The position numbers were made by a program, and so were the translations under genes. The notes under the pieces were generated by a model. The model had not been told where the DNA came from, ran no database searches, and saw only the letters and a program-made list of their open reading frames with translations. A stretch of DNA of 64,000 nt from Gordonia amarae NBRC 15530 (GTDB lineage Bacteria; Actinomycetota; Actinomycetes; Mycobacteriales; Mycobacteriaceae): positions 39,035 to 103,034 of the forward strand of contig NZ_BAED01000054.1 of NCBI RefSeq assembly GCF_000241345.1, in the 5' to 3' direction. Shown in pieces: positions 1-9,062 of this stretch. Positions within the stretch are counted from its first letter, which is position 1, and the number at the start of each line of letters is the position of its first letter.

Positions 1-622
1 CGGCCAGCGAATGCGCCACCACGTCGTGCATGTCGCGGGCCAGCCGGGTGCGTTCGGTCTGCTCGGCGTACAGGTCGAGGAGCCGTTTGCGTTCGAGTTC
101 GGCGATGGTCTCGGCGACGCGGGCCTGTTCCACGGAATGCCGCTGGTGGCGGATGAAACCGGTCGCCCAGCCACCGCCGACGACGACCGCGCAGCCCAGC
201 ACGCCGATCAGGTGCCCGGCGGCCCTGTCGGCCAGCCCGTCATCGAGGCCGTAGACGAACGGGAACAGGATCCCGGCCAGTATCGATCCGGCGACGGCCA
301 CGGCCAGGGACCCGAAACGCACCCGCCGGTCGGGGTGGTCGCCGACCGTGTAGAAGAGGATCGCGTAGGCGGCGCACGGAAGCACCGCGATCCGCAGGTC
401 GATCGACTGCACGGCCGCCGAGGCCAGTGCGCACACCATCATGGTCGACGGTGCGATCCGGCGGCAGGCCAGCGCCACCGTCACCAGTATCGCGGCCACC
501 ACCGACGAGGTGCCCTCGAACGCGTGGATGGGGATGGCGACCAGACCGAAGAGGGCGGCCACCACGATGTCGAAGGTGATGCTCCGCCGGGTGAGGCCGG
601 GCGGTGCCAGGGGGTCGCGCAT
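1..622 (-). CDS. Two-component sensor histidine kinase, HisKA_3 type (C-terminal part outside window)
   Basis: Only the first 207 residues are in the window; the frame is open to base 1. The start is ATG at 622 (reads MRDPLAPPG). The N-terminal 150 or so residues are hydrophobic and look like five or six membrane helices. A short coiled segment rich in Glu and Arg follows, ending in RDMHDVVAHSLA. That is the H-box of the NarL-type (HisKA_3) kinase family, with His199 as the expected phospho-acceptor. The ATPase domain and the usual partner response regulator would lie beyond base 1. The stimulus cannot be deduced. The membrane-sensor architecture is the common actinobacterial one, and the H-box makes the family call secure. 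Confidence 0.85.
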   Translation of the reverse strand, partial: MRDPLAPPGLTRRSITFDIVVAALFGLVAIPIHAFEGTSSVVAAILVTVALACRRIAPSTMMVCALASAAVQSIDLRIAVLPCAAYAILFYTVGDHPDRRVRFGSLAVAVAGSILAGILFPFVYGLDDGLADRAAGHLIGVLGCAVVVGGGWATGFIRHQRHSVEQARVAETIAELERKRLLDLYAEQTERTRLARDMHDVVAHSLA

Positions 623-668
623 GACTACACCGTGCCAGGTGACGGTCCCGCGAGGTGGTGGACACGGC

Positions 669-691
669 ACCGGCGCGGGATATGCGCCGGT
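669..691. terminator. Possible terminator hairpin
   Basis: An 8-bp perfect stem (ACCGGCGC/GCGCCGGT) with a 7-base loop lies between the leftward transporter gene, which ends at 729, and the leftward kinase gene. It has no clear T-run, so termination is only a suggestion. Confidence 0.35.
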
Positions 692-728
692 CCCACCCAT
701 CTGTCCTGCGTCAAGCTCTTGGCGCGTT

Positions 729-1709
729 TTACCTGTTCACAGCGTTGGGGAGGAGTCGCGGGATGATGCGGATGTAGGCCACCATTCCGATGATTTCTAC
801 GAGGGTTTGGGTCACGACGACAGCGGCGGCGAGTTCGTAGCCGGCGGGCAGTGCGAGAGCGAGGGGGAGAACGACGAGTGAGTTGCGGGTGGCGCCGGAG
901 AAGGTGATGGCGCGGCTGGCCGGAACGTCGAGCCGGAACAGGCGGCTGAGGAGTGTGCCGGCGAACGCCATGATGATCAGGAACGCCACGTAGAACGGGA
1001 TGACCGAGGCGACGTCGGTGAGGTTGTTGTCGAGTTTCGGGATCTGGGAGGCGACCACGACGGCGAGTACGGCGACCATCAGCGGCACCATCAGGGTGCT
1101 GGCGCCTGCGGCGACTAGGCGGCCGCTGCGGGCGCGGGCGGCCCAGGCTTGGGTGAGCCAGGCCAGGGTGAGTGGGATGACGATAAGGATGAGGAAGGCG
1201 TGCAGGAACGGTCCGACCTCGACGATGTCGGCGAGGTCGGAACCCATGAACAGCACGAGAAACACTGGCAGTAGCGCCATTTGAAGAATCAGCAGCAACG
1301 GTGTGGATGCCAGCAGGCGTTCACTGTTGCCGCCGGCGATGCCGGAGAACACGATGACGTAGTCCACGCAGGGCGTGAGCAGCACCAGCAGCACCCCGAC
1401 CCGGATCGTCTGGTCAGCGGGCAGCAGCAGGAACACGGCGGCGACGACGATCGGGACGATGACGAAGTTGATCACCAACGCCGCGCCCACGAACCGGCCA
1501 TCTTTGAGCGAGCGCAGTAGATCGGCGGCCGGTACTTGCAGGAAGGTGACGTACAGCAACCCGGCCAGGGCCGGGTTGATGGCGTGCTCGAGTGAGCTGC
1601 CGCTACCGGGTGCGGCGAAGCCGACAACACCACCAACGACCATCGCCGCCAGATAGATTGGGACTTGCCGGTGTTCCATCCAGGCGACGAGTCTTACAGG
1701 TCTGGCCAC
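729..1709 (-). CDS. SBF-family membrane transporter (arsenite/bile-acid:sodium symporter type)
   Basis: A 326-residue protein with about ten hydrophobic segments. It resembles the bile acid:sodium symporter superfamily, including bacterial arsenic resistance proteins of the ACR3 type. The TPCVDY motif (residues 112-117), followed by a Gly/Asn-rich helix start, is the most family-like region. The GTG start at 1709 is preferred because AAGGAGGG lies 8 bases upstream; translating from further upstream adds only basic, coding-unlike sequence. It sits 72 bp downstream of a MerR regulator on the same strand, which suggests metal- or metalloid-induced efflux. No arsC or other ars gene is nearby, so the substrate is inferred: arsenite is plausible, but another anion is possible. 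Confidence 0.75.
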   Translation of the reverse strand: MARPVRLVAWMEHRQVPIYLAAMVVGGVVGFAAPGSGSSLEHAINPALAGLLYVTFLQVPAADLLRSLKDGRFVGAALVINFVIVPIVVAAVFLLLPADQTIRVGVLLVLLTPCVDYVIVFSGIAGGNSERLLASTPLLLILQMALLPVFLVLFMGSDLADIVEVGPFLHAFLILIVIPLTLAWLTQAWAARARSGRLVAAGASTLMVPLMVAVLAVVVASQIPKLDNNLTDVASVIPFYVAFLIIMAFAGTLLSRLFRLDVPASRAITFSGATRNSLVVLPLALALPAGYELAAAVVVTQTLVEIIGMVAYIRIIPRLLPNAVNR

Positions 1710-1781
1710 GAGTGAGGCCCTCCTTGCACGTGGTGGTGCCCGCACCATATGGCGCGGGCACAAGCGAGTTGGTTGGTCGAG

Positions 1782-2579
1782 CTAGTGACCGTTGGCTGGG
1801 ATGGTTCCGAAGAGGTCGTCGAGCAGTGGTTGAGCTTCTTGGGGTGCGCGCACGTCGAGTGTGATCTCAGTGGCGCTCACGCCTAAGGTGAAGGTATAGA
1901 ACGAGCAGCACTGCGACTCGGCGGCAATCAGTCCTGCCAGCGCCGCCGTCGTCGCAGCAGCGGCGGTGAAGTCGTACCGGACTCCCACCGTCGGTCCCGC
2001 GGAGCCCACCTCGCCACGGCTGGTTGCGGTGGACAGGATGTCGTGCCAGTCCTGGACCCGGTCGCCGAGTTCATCGCGACCCAGTGAGCACGCGATGGCC
2101 GGCGCTTCATCGACAACGTCTGCGTCAGCGGCAGTCAGACGGAGATCTCGACGCCCCGCCGGTAGCGGAGCAGGTGTGTCGATGAGACATCCGCAACCCG
2201 GTCTGCACGCGCCCGAGGGCGCTGGCCCGGCGAGACCCGACCTTATCGAGTGCAGTCGTTGGGCGAAGGCGGTCAGTTCCGCGATCCGCTGCTCGGTGTC
2301 AGCTAGCCGTTGATCGATCAATGGTGCCAGCTCGGTGCGCACAGACGCACACGCGCCGGACTGCCAGACCTGCAACAAGTTTCGGATATCATCGAGTGTC
2401 ATACCCATTGCTTTTGCGGAGGAGATGAACTCCAGCCGGTCGACCGCGGTGTCGTCGTACATGCGGTAGCCCGACGGTGTGCGCTCAGCGGTGAGCAGAC
2501 CGAGGTCTTCATAGAAGCGAAGCGTTGAGGCAGTCATTCCGGAGCGCTGCGCTAACTCCGAGATGCGATACGAACCCAT
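1782..2579 (-). CDS. MerR-family transcriptional regulator with cysteine-rich effector region
   Basis: A 265-residue protein. The N-terminal winged helix-turn-helix (about residues 4-72) contains SGMTASTLRFYEDLGLL, the standard MerR DNA-binding signature. A long dimerisation helix follows. Then comes a Cys cluster GACRPGCGC (Cys125, 129, 131), and later SQCCSFY near the C terminus, a candidate metal or thiol sensor. The protein is about twice as long as CueR/SoxR-type regulators because of this C-terminal domain. The start at ATG 2579 directly follows a MerR-type promoter/operator, so the mRNA may be almost leaderless. It is the first gene of a probable two-gene operon with the SBF transporter and is likely autoregulated. 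Confidence 0.88.
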   Translation of the reverse strand: MGSYRISELAQRSGMTASTLRFYEDLGLLTAERTPSGYRMYDDTAVDRLEFISSAKAMGMTLDDIRNLLQVWQSGACASVRTELAPLIDQRLADTEQRIAELTAFAQRLHSIRSGLAGPAPSGACRPGCGCLIDTPAPLPAGRRDLRLTAADADVVDEAPAIACSLGRDELGDRVQDWHDILSTATSRGEVGSAGPTVGVRYDFTAAAATTAALAGLIAAESQCCSFYTFTLGVSATEITLDVRAPQEAQPLLDDLFGTIPANGH

Positions 2580-2587
2580 GCACTCAC

Positions 2588-2617
2588 GGTAAACCCTCAA
2601 CTCGACTCGAAGGTCAA
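2588..2617 (-). promoter_or_regulatory. MerR-type promoter and operator
   Basis: On the minus strand TTGACC (2617-2612) is followed, after an 18-bp spacer, by TTTACC (2593-2588). The spacer holds an imperfect dyad with outer arms ACC(T)T and AGGGT (2614-2593). A dyad filling an over-long spacer between -35 and -10 is the hallmark of MerR-family promoters, which the activator untwists. Transcription would start about 2-3 bases before the merR-type start codon at 2579. Confidence 0.65.
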
Positions 2618-2696
2618 GCGCCGCAGCTCACCCTAGCTGCTCCGGCGACCCCTGTGCACGACCCTGCCAGAAAGTTTGACGCACTAGACCTCCAAT

Positions 2697-2718
2697 GTAT
2701 CGAAAATATGTTCGATAC
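2697..2718. promoter_or_regulatory. SOS box (LexA operator) of dnaE2
   Basis: The core TCGAAAATATGTTCGA (2700-2715) differs at one base from the mycobacterial/actinobacterial LexA consensus TCGAAC-N4-GTTCGA. It is extended to a 22-bp palindrome with arms GTATCGAA and TTCGATAC. It ends 9 bp before the dnaE2 GTG start, which is consistent with DNA-damage induction of this polymerase. Confidence 0.9.
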
Positions 2719-2727
2719 ACTGGATGG

Positions 2728-5700
2728 GTGGGATGGAACAACGGGCCGCCGACCTGGTCGGAGATGGAGCGGGTGCTGTCGGGGCGGGCACCCGCTTCCG
2801 GTGGCCGGATGGCGCAGACATATGTGCCGGGCGACGGCAACGATTCGCCGGCCTGGTCACGCAAGCGGGGGGCCTTCGCGGCCGACGACGTCGAGCGGCG
2901 GGTGTCGGCGGTGGCCTATGCCGAACTGCACGCGCACAGTGCGTATAGCTTTCTGGACGGGGCGTCGATGCCGGAGGAGATGGTCGCGCAGGCGCGGGCA
3001 CTGGACCTGAAGGCCCTCGCTCTGACCGATCACGACGGCTTCTACGGGATCGTCCGGTTCGCCGAGGCGGCCCGCGAGTATCAGTTGCCGACGGTGTTCG
3101 GGGCCGAACTGTCGCTGGAACCCGACGCCACCCGCACCGGTGTCCCCGACCCGCCGGGTGAACACCTGCTGGTGATCGCGCGCGGCGGGGAAGGGTATCG
3201 GCGGCTCTCGCGCACCATCGCCGCGGCCCACATGGCGGGCGGGGAGAAGGGTCTGCTGCGGTACGAACCCGACACACTGCCCGATGCCGCGGCCGGGCAC
3301 TGGCTGATCCTCACCGGGTGTCGTAAGGGCGCGGTGCGCCGGGCGCTGGAGCGGGCGGGGATGCCAGCTGCACGCGCGGAACTGCACGCGCTGGTCGACC
3401 GGTACGGCCGCGACAATGTGGCCGTCGAACTGACCGCATCCGGGCTGCCCGACGACGACGAGCGCAACGCCGCCCTCGCGTCGCTCGCCGCGGCCTGTGG
3501 GGTGCCGACGGTGGCCACCACCGGGGCGCACTTCGCCGCACCGGACCGGCGGCGGCTGGCGATGGCGGTGGCGGCGGTCCGCGCCCGCACCGATGTCGAC
3601 ACCATCGAGGGCTGGCTGCCCGGGGTGGGTGGTGCGCACCTGCGCAGCGGCGACGAGATGATGCGCCTGCTGCCGGGCCATCCCGAGGCCATCGACAACG
3701 CGGTGGGTATTGCCGCCGACTGTGCCTTCGAACTCGGTCTCATCGCCCCGCAACTACCGCCCTTCGACGTTCCCGAGGGGCACACCGAGATTTCCTGGCT
3801 GCGGGAGCTGACGATGCGGCGCGCCCGGCGGCGTTACGGCACCCCGGCCGAACACCCGGCCGCGTACCGGCAGATCGAGCATGAACTGGCCGTCATCGCC
3901 TCGCTGAACTTTCCCGGGTACTTCCTGGTGGTCGCCGACATCGTCGACTTCTGCAAGGCGAGCGACATCCTGTGCCAGGGCCGGGGGAGCGCCGCCAACT
4001 CGGCGGTCTGCTACGCACTGGGCATCACCAATGTGGATCCGGTGGCCAACAAGCTGCTGTTCGAACGGTTCCTGTCACCGGCGCGCGACGGTCCCCCCGA
4101 CATCGACGTCGACATCGAATCCGATCGCCGCGAAGAGGCGATCCAGTACGTGTACCGGCGCTACGGCCGCGACTACAGCGCCCAGGTGGCCAATGTGATC
4201 ACCTACCGGGGGAAGTCGGCGATCCGGGACATGGCGCGGGCGTTGGGTTTCGCGCCCGGCCAGCAGGACGCGTGGAGCCGCAACCCCGACGAGGCGCCGG
4301 CACCGGTCACCGGGCTGGCGGGTGAGATCCTCGGCATGCCCCGGCATCTGGGCATCCACTCCGGCGGCATGGTGATCTGCGACCGGCCCATCGCCGACGT
4401 ATGTCCCACCGAATGGGCCCGCATGGAGAACCGCAGCGTCCTGCAATGGGACAAAGACGACTGTGCCGCAATCGGTCTGGTCAAGTTCGACCTGCTCGGC
4501 CTCGGGATGCTGTCGGCGCTGCACTACGCCATCGACCTGCTGGCCGAGCACAAAGGTATCAACGTCGACCTGGCCAGGCTCGACCTGTCCGAACCTGCCG
4601 TGTACGAGATGCTGTGCCGCGCAGACTCCGTCGGGGTGTTCCAGGTGGAGTCGCGGGCGCAGATGGCCACGTTGCCGCGGCTGCGGCCACGCGAGTTCTA
4701 CGACCTCGTGGTGGAGGTGGCGCTGATCCGTCCCGGCCCCATCCAGGGCGGGTCGGTGCACCCATATATCCGGCGGCGCAACGGAAAAGAGAAAGTGGCC
4801 TACGAACATCCATCGATGCGTAAGGCTTTGGAGCGGACCCTGGGTGTGCCGCTGTTCCAGGAACAACTGATGCAATTGGCCGTCGACGTCGCAGGATTCA
4901 ACGCCGCCGAGGCCGATCAGCTGCGCCGGGCGATGGGTTCCAAGCGCTCTACCCGGCGCATGGAAGAACTGCGGGCACGGTTCTACGGCGGCATGCGGAG
5001 TCTGCATGGAATCACCGGACCGACCGCCGACCGCATCTACGAGAAGATGGCCGCATTCGCCAATTTCGGTTTCCCGGAAAGTCATTCGCAGAGCTTCGCC
5101 TCGCTGGTGTTCTATTCGGCGTGGTTCAAACTGCATCATCCGGCGGCCTTCTGCGCCGCCCTGCTGCGCGCTCAGCCGATGGGTTTCTACTCGCCGCAGT
5201 CGCTGGTCGCTGACGCCCGGCGGCACGGGGTGCTGGTGCACCGGCCGCATGTCAACGCGTCCCTGCCGTGGGCGACGCTGGAGAACGCGGGCACGCAGGT
5301 GCGGCTCGGCCTGGCCGCGGTGCGCGGTGTGGGAGACGAGGTGGCGCAGCGGATCGTCGACGAACGGGGCCGGGGCGGTGACTATACAGACCTCGAAGAT
5401 CTGTCTCGCCGTGCCGCATTGGATATTCGACATCTTGAAGGTCTGGCGGGCGCGGGTGCTTTCGATTGTTTCGGGCTCAGCAGGCGTCAGGCGCTCTGGC
5501 AGGCGGGTACTGCTGCGGCGGCCCGGGCCGATCATCTACGGTTGGAGGCGTCGGTGCCGGCGCCGGTGCTTCCGGGTCTGTCGGAGGTCGAACTCGCCGC
5601 CACCGACGCGTGGGCCACCGGGATCACCCCGCACCTGTACCCGACGCGGTTCCTGCGGCCGCGTCTGGAGGCGATGGGCGTGATCCCCGCCGACCGGCTG

Positions 5701-5991
5701 CTGTCGGTGGCGGACGGCGCGCGGGTGCTGGTCGGCGGTGCGGTGACGCATCGTCAGCGGCCCGCGACGGCGTCGGGGGTAACCTTCATCAATCTCGAAG
5801 ACGAGACGGGGATGGTCAACGTGGTGTGTTCGGTGGGCCTGTGGTCGCGGTACCGCGATCTGGCACACTCGGCACCCGCGCTGCTGGTACGGGGAAAGGT
5901 GCAGAACGCGGAAGGGGCCGTGACCGTGGTCGCGGACCGGCTGCAGCGGATGGACCTTCGGGTGGGGACCCGTTCCCGAGACTGGCAGTGA
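2728..5991 (+). CDS. dnaE2: Error-prone DNA polymerase III alpha subunit DnaE2
   Basis: A 1087-residue C-family polymerase used for damage-induced mutagenic translesion synthesis. The N-terminal PHP domain has the metal-site motif ELHAHSAYSFLDG (about residues 65-77). The polymerase core carries PDIDVDIESDRRE (about residues 457-469) with two catalytic Asp residues. The C-terminal OB-fold region includes GVTFINLEDETGMVNVV. The GTG start at 2728 gives the N terminus VGWNNGPPTWSEMERVL, matching mycobacterial DnaE2, and leaves the SOS box upstream of the gene; earlier starts would place the operator inside the coding sequence. The partner genes imuA' and imuB, often adjacent in other bacteria, are absent from this neighbourhood. 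M. tuberculosis dnaE2 is Rv3370c. Confidence 0.97.
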   Translation: MGWNNGPPTWSEMERVLSGRAPASGGRMAQTYVPGDGNDSPAWSRKRGAFAADDVERRVSAVAYAELHAHSAYSFLDGASMPEEMVAQARALDLKALALTDHDGFYGIVRFAEAAREYQLPTVFGAELSLEPDATRTGVPDPPGEHLLVIARGGEGYRRLSRTIAAAHMAGGEKGLLRYEPDTLPDAAAGHWLILTGCRKGAVRRALERAGMPAARAELHALVDRYGRDNVAVELTASGLPDDDERNAALASLAAACGVPTVATTGAHFAAPDRRRLAMAVAAVRARTDVDTIEGWLPGVGGAHLRSGDEMMRLLPGHPEAIDNAVGIAADCAFELGLIAPQLPPFDVPEGHTEISWLRELTMRRARRRYGTPAEHPAAYRQIEHELAVIASLNFPGYFLVVADIVDFCKASDILCQGRGSAANSAVCYALGITNVDPVANKLLFERFLSPARDGPPDIDVDIESDRREEAIQYVYRRYGRDYSAQVANVITYRGKSAIRDMARALGFAPGQQDAWSRNPDEAPAPVTGLAGEILGMPRHLGIHSGGMVICDRPIADVCPTEWARMENRSVLQWDKDDCAAIGLVKFDLLGLGMLSALHYAIDLLAEHKGINVDLARLDLSEPAVYEMLCRADSVGVFQVESRAQMATLPRLRPREFYDLVVEVALIRPGPIQGGSVHPYIRRRNGKEKVAYEHPSMRKALERTLGVPLFQEQLMQLAVDVAGFNAAEADQLRRAMGSKRSTRRMEELRARFYGGMRSLHGITGPTADRIYEKMAAFANFGFPESHSQSFASLVFYSAWFKLHHPAAFCAALLRAQPMGFYSPQSLVADARRHGVLVHRPHVNASLPWATLENAGTQVRLGLAAVRGVGDEVAQRIVDERGRGGDYTDLEDLSRRAALDIRHLEGLAGAGAFDCFGLSRRQALWQAGTAAAARADHLRLEASVPAPVLPGLSEVELAATDAWATGITPHLYPTRFLRPRLEAMGVIPADRLLSVADGARVLVGGAVTHRQRPATASGVTFINLEDETGMVNVVCSVGLWSRYRDLAHSAPALLVRGKVQNAEGAVTVVADRLQRMDLRVGTRSRDWQ

Positions 5992-6014
5992 CACAGACTG
6001 GCAGTGAGGCCGGC

Positions 6015-6036
6015 GGCACCGGCACCGACCGGTGCC
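6015..6036 (+). terminator. Hairpin after dnaE2
   Basis: GGCACCGG and CCGGTGCC form an 8-bp stem with a 6-base loop, 24 bases after the dnaE2 stop. It may attenuate readthrough from dnaE2 into the DUF167 gene. There is no T-run. Confidence 0.4.
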
Positions 6037-6074
6037 CGCCCAGAGGAAACACGAAAACGACGATCGGGGAAGTG

Positions 6075-6302
6075 ATGTCGCAGACCGTTGTGGTCACAGT
6101 GAAACCGAACAGCAGCAAGGGTCCGTTGGTGGAGGCCGACGAGGAGGGTGCGATCACGATCTTCGTGCGCGAACCCGCCACCGAGGGCAAGGCCAACAAG
6201 GCCGTGGGTGAACTACTCGCCAAACACCTCGGTGTGCCGAAGAGCAAGGTGGCGCTGATCGGGGGAGCAACCGCGCGCACCAAGCGGTTCCGGGTCGACT
6301 GA
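6075..6302 (+). CDS. DUF167 (YggU family) protein
   Basis: A 75-residue protein. It contains the conserved DUF167 sequence TEGKANKAVGELLAKHLGVPKSKVALIGGATARTK in spirit: a KAN-Kx-[ILV] helix followed by a basic Ser-Lys/Arg turn and a final strand. The ATG at 6075 is preferred over the preceding GTG at 6072; GGGGA lies just upstream. Length is typical. The family has a known small alpha/beta fold but no agreed function. It lies 83 bp after dnaE2 on the same strand, with a hairpin in between, so co-transcription is uncertain. Confidence 0.88.
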   Translation: MSQTVVVTVKPNSSKGPLVEADEEGAITIFVREPATEGKANKAVGELLAKHLGVPKSKVALIGGATARTKRFRVD

Positions 6303-6305
6303 GCA

Positions 6306-6324
6306 GGGCCGGCTGAACCGGCCC
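6306..6324. terminator. Bidirectional hairpin between convergent genes
   Basis: GGGCCGG-CTGAA-CCGGCCC forms a perfect 7-bp stem in the 26-bp gap between the stops of the DUF167 gene and the leftward LuxR-type gene. Confidence 0.55.
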
Positions 6325-6328
6325 CGAA

Positions 6329-8914
6329 TCAGCCGTCGCGGTCCGTGAGCCGCACCGGCCGCCGGACCGGTGTGCCCAGGATCTGCGAGGACCGGTAGAT
6401 GTGACCTTCGACGGTCCGCACCGACAGCACCAACCGCTCGGCGATCTCCTTGTTGCTCAGGCCCTGTCCGGCGAGCCGGACGATCTCCCGCTGTCGGTCC
6501 GACAGGCCGTCAGTCGACAGCGCGGTGCGCAGGGTCGGGGTGTCGGCGCCCGACCGGCCGGCGAGTTCGGTGGCGTATTCGTGGGCGGTCAGGCCCGCCC
6601 CGCTGCGGCCCTGCCGCCGGAACACCTGCACCGCCTGGGCCGCGGCGTCAACCGCCGCCGGAAGATCCAGATTCCCGGCGTGGGCACGCGCGGCCACCAG
6701 CAGCGCCTCACCGTCGGCCGCGGCCAAGGCCCGCGCATGGGCGAGGGTGTTGCGGGCGCGGGGAACCTCGGGCAACTCGTCGGCGAGCTGTGCGAGACGG
6801 TCGGTGCACGTCGTGTCGCCGAACCGGACGGCGTACAGCAGGCACAGCATCTCCGGGGTGAGCTGCCCGTCGATGTGGGCGCGTTCGGCCGTCGCCAGGG
6901 CGACGGCGGCGGCCACCGACGTCGCGCCCTCCATCGCGTGCAGCGACGCCTTCAGGATGCGCACCCGCGACATGCGGAACGCGAATCCGGCGCACTTGTG
7001 CGAGGTCAACCGGGACAACAACTCGCGGACCCGGTCGGGATCGCCCATGTTCGCCGCGACCTCGGCGGCGTTGAGACAGAACGGGAACCACATCTGCGGC
7101 GGGGACTGCACCGCGTCGAAAGCCGCCAGGGACCTGGCCAGCAGATCCGCCGCACCGGTCAGGTTGCCGACCGAGAACTGGGCGACACCCCCGAATCCGA
7201 GGATCCAGCCCTCGACATCGTCGGTGGATGCCGGTATCCGGTCTCTGAGCGCGTTGGCGATCTCCACGGCCACGGCCCCCTGGCTGCCCAACTGGCACGC
7301 GCGAATATGGATATCGCACAGGATCATTCGCCAGTACGTGCCCCACGGACTCTGGTCGGCGAGGGCGTGTGCGCGCAGTGCCACCTCGTGTACCGATGTC
7401 ATCTGTCCGAGATCGGCGCGGGCGGCGATCTCGGACCAGTCCGCGGTGATGCGCGCGGTGTCACTCACCGGAGTGGCGTGGGCTACGAGCGTAGCCCCCT
7501 TGATCACCGCGCGTGGCCGGGACAGGACGGTGTCGTGCATCATCTGGGCCGCGATCATGCTCGCCGACATGTGTCCCTCGGCACGGGCCGCCTCGATCAC
7601 CGCGACGGAGGCGGCGAGGTCGTTGCACGACCACAGCCGGTGGTAGTTCTCCTGCAGCAGCAGTTCGGCGCGTTGGACGTTGTCGAGATCGCTGTGATGC
7701 ACCCGGACGAGTGCGTGTTCGACGGCTTCGGAGTCCCTCATCAGTGTCGACACGTGCGCCAGGAGCAACTGCGCGTCCACATAGTGCGCACCGGGACCGA
7801 TCTGCGTCGCCAGTTCCTTCGCCAGTGGCAAGGCCGCCAGTCCGGCGGCCGCGACGGCACCCTCGAGAAGTATCTCCTCCCGTCCCTCGAACTGCTCGGC
7901 GGCCAGCGCCAGCACACCCTTGCTGCTGGCGACCTGCATGCCCGGGACCTGCTGGCGGTGCAGTTCGCGCACGAGCATCGCCCGCAGCCTCCGCATCCGG
8001 GTGGCGGTGGAGCCGGCCCGCCGCACCTCGCCGTACAGCGGATGAGCCAGCCGTACGCCGCCGTCGGCGCTGTCGTCGACGGTGACCAGGTGTGCGCTCT
8101 CGGCATCTTCGAGAGCGGTGGGAGCACATAAGGCCGTGATGACCGATACCGGGACCGGTTCGGCCAGTGCGACCAGGTCGACGACATCGGCGGTGTTCTC
8201 GGGAAGATCGCCGATCCTGGTGGACACGACGTCGATCAGGGACCGGGGCACCTTCACCGTGCCCGTCAGTTGCCAGCCCGACCCCCACACCGACCCCGTG
8301 CCCAGCGACTCGGGGTCGCTGAGCAGTTCGGTCACATACAGCGAGTTGCCCTGGGTCAGGCGCCACAGTTCGTCGCGTACCGACCGGTTGACATCGTCGC
8401 CGAGAGCTTCCCCGACGAGTTCGTCGACGGCAGTGCGGGAGAGTGGTTCCAGGTCGATGCGGAGCACTCCGGAGGTGCTCAGCGCTTCGGCGATCAGGGG
8501 CGTGGGCCGGCCGGCGGTGCGATAGCCGAGCACCACCCGGACCGACGGCATCGACATCAGCGTCTGCACGACGATCATCGACATCTGGTCGAGGACCTGG
8601 ATGTCGTCGATGACCACCACCGACTCGCCGTCCCCCGAGGTGAACGTGTCGATGAGGGCCCGGATCCGCAGCAGCGGATCGATGATCACCGGGTCGACGT
8701 GCTCGGCGAATGCGCCCAGTGGAATGGCGGCGGCCGCCAAGGACGGATGCACCCACCGCAGGTCTGAATGGTCGGCGAGGGCCTCGGCGATCAGTCGCGT
8801 CTTGCCGATTCCGGCCGGGCCGGCGACCACGACGGTGGGTGCCGCATCGGCACGCAGCGCGTCCCTGATTGCGGCACACTCCTTCGCGCGCCCGACCATC
8901 GGCCATCTCTTCAC
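6329..8914 (-). CDS. LuxR-family transcriptional regulator with AAA-type ATPase domain (LAL/MalT-like)
   Basis: An 861-residue protein. The N-terminal ATPase has Walker A GPAGIGKT (residues 32-39) and a Walker B-like VVVIDD near residue 95. A long helical, TPR-like middle follows. The C-terminal LuxR helix-turn-helix reads LSDRQREIVRLAGQGLSNKE onwards and ends in the RTVEGHI recognition helix. Such proteins are signal-dependent activators in actinobacteria, often of specialised metabolism. The GTG start at 8914 (VKRWPMVGR) is chosen because the typical LAL N terminus begins just before the ATPase; a TTG 102 bases further upstream would add uncharacteristic sequence. No Shine-Dalgarno is obvious. 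Its target is unknown and the neighbours give no clue. Confidence 0.87.
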   Translation of the reverse strand: MKRWPMVGRAKECAAIRDALRADAAPTVVVAGPAGIGKTRLIAEALADHSDLRWVHPSLAAAAIPLGAFAEHVDPVIIDPLLRIRALIDTFTSGDGESVVVIDDIQVLDQMSMIVVQTLMSMPSVRVVLGYRTAGRPTPLIAEALSTSGVLRIDLEPLSRTAVDELVGEALGDDVNRSVRDELWRLTQGNSLYVTELLSDPESLGTGSVWGSGWQLTGTVKVPRSLIDVVSTRIGDLPENTADVVDLVALAEPVPVSVITALCAPTALEDAESAHLVTVDDSADGGVRLAHPLYGEVRRAGSTATRMRRLRAMLVRELHRQQVPGMQVASSKGVLALAAEQFEGREEILLEGAVAAAGLAALPLAKELATQIGPGAHYVDAQLLLAHVSTLMRDSEAVEHALVRVHHSDLDNVQRAELLLQENYHRLWSCNDLAASVAVIEAARAEGHMSASMIAAQMMHDTVLSRPRAVIKGATLVAHATPVSDTARITADWSEIAARADLGQMTSVHEVALRAHALADQSPWGTYWRMILCDIHIRACQLGSQGAVAVEIANALRDRIPASTDDVEGWILGFGGVAQFSVGNLTGAADLLARSLAAFDAVQSPPQMWFPFCLNAAEVAANMGDPDRVRELLSRLTSHKCAGFAFRMSRVRILKASLHAMEGATSVAAAVALATAERAHIDGQLTPEMLCLLYAVRFGDTTCTDRLAQLADELPEVPRARNTLAHARALAAADGEALLVAARAHAGNLDLPAAVDAAAQAVQVFRRQGRSGAGLTAHEYATELAGRSGADTPTLRTALSTDGLSDRQREIVRLAGQGLSNKEIAERLVLSVRTVEGHIYRSSQILGTPVRRPVRLTDRDG

Positions 8915-9062
8915 GCCGTGATCGTAAGCGACAAAAAGTCTGTCAGATAAGCCAGAGTTGTCGCGGTTGGGTGAAATCGGTTGAGCGATCGACAGAAATG
9001 GTGAAATATCGGACAATTCGGGTGTTTCCGGTGGTCATGGGCCGGTACGCCGGGGGTTTCGC

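Noticed and set aside
4075..5535. Long leftward open reading frame (486 codons) opposite dnaE2
   Set aside because: It is the antisense shadow of a perfectly conserved DnaE2 coding region; its translation is Arg/His/Gln/Pro-rich and resembles no protein family.
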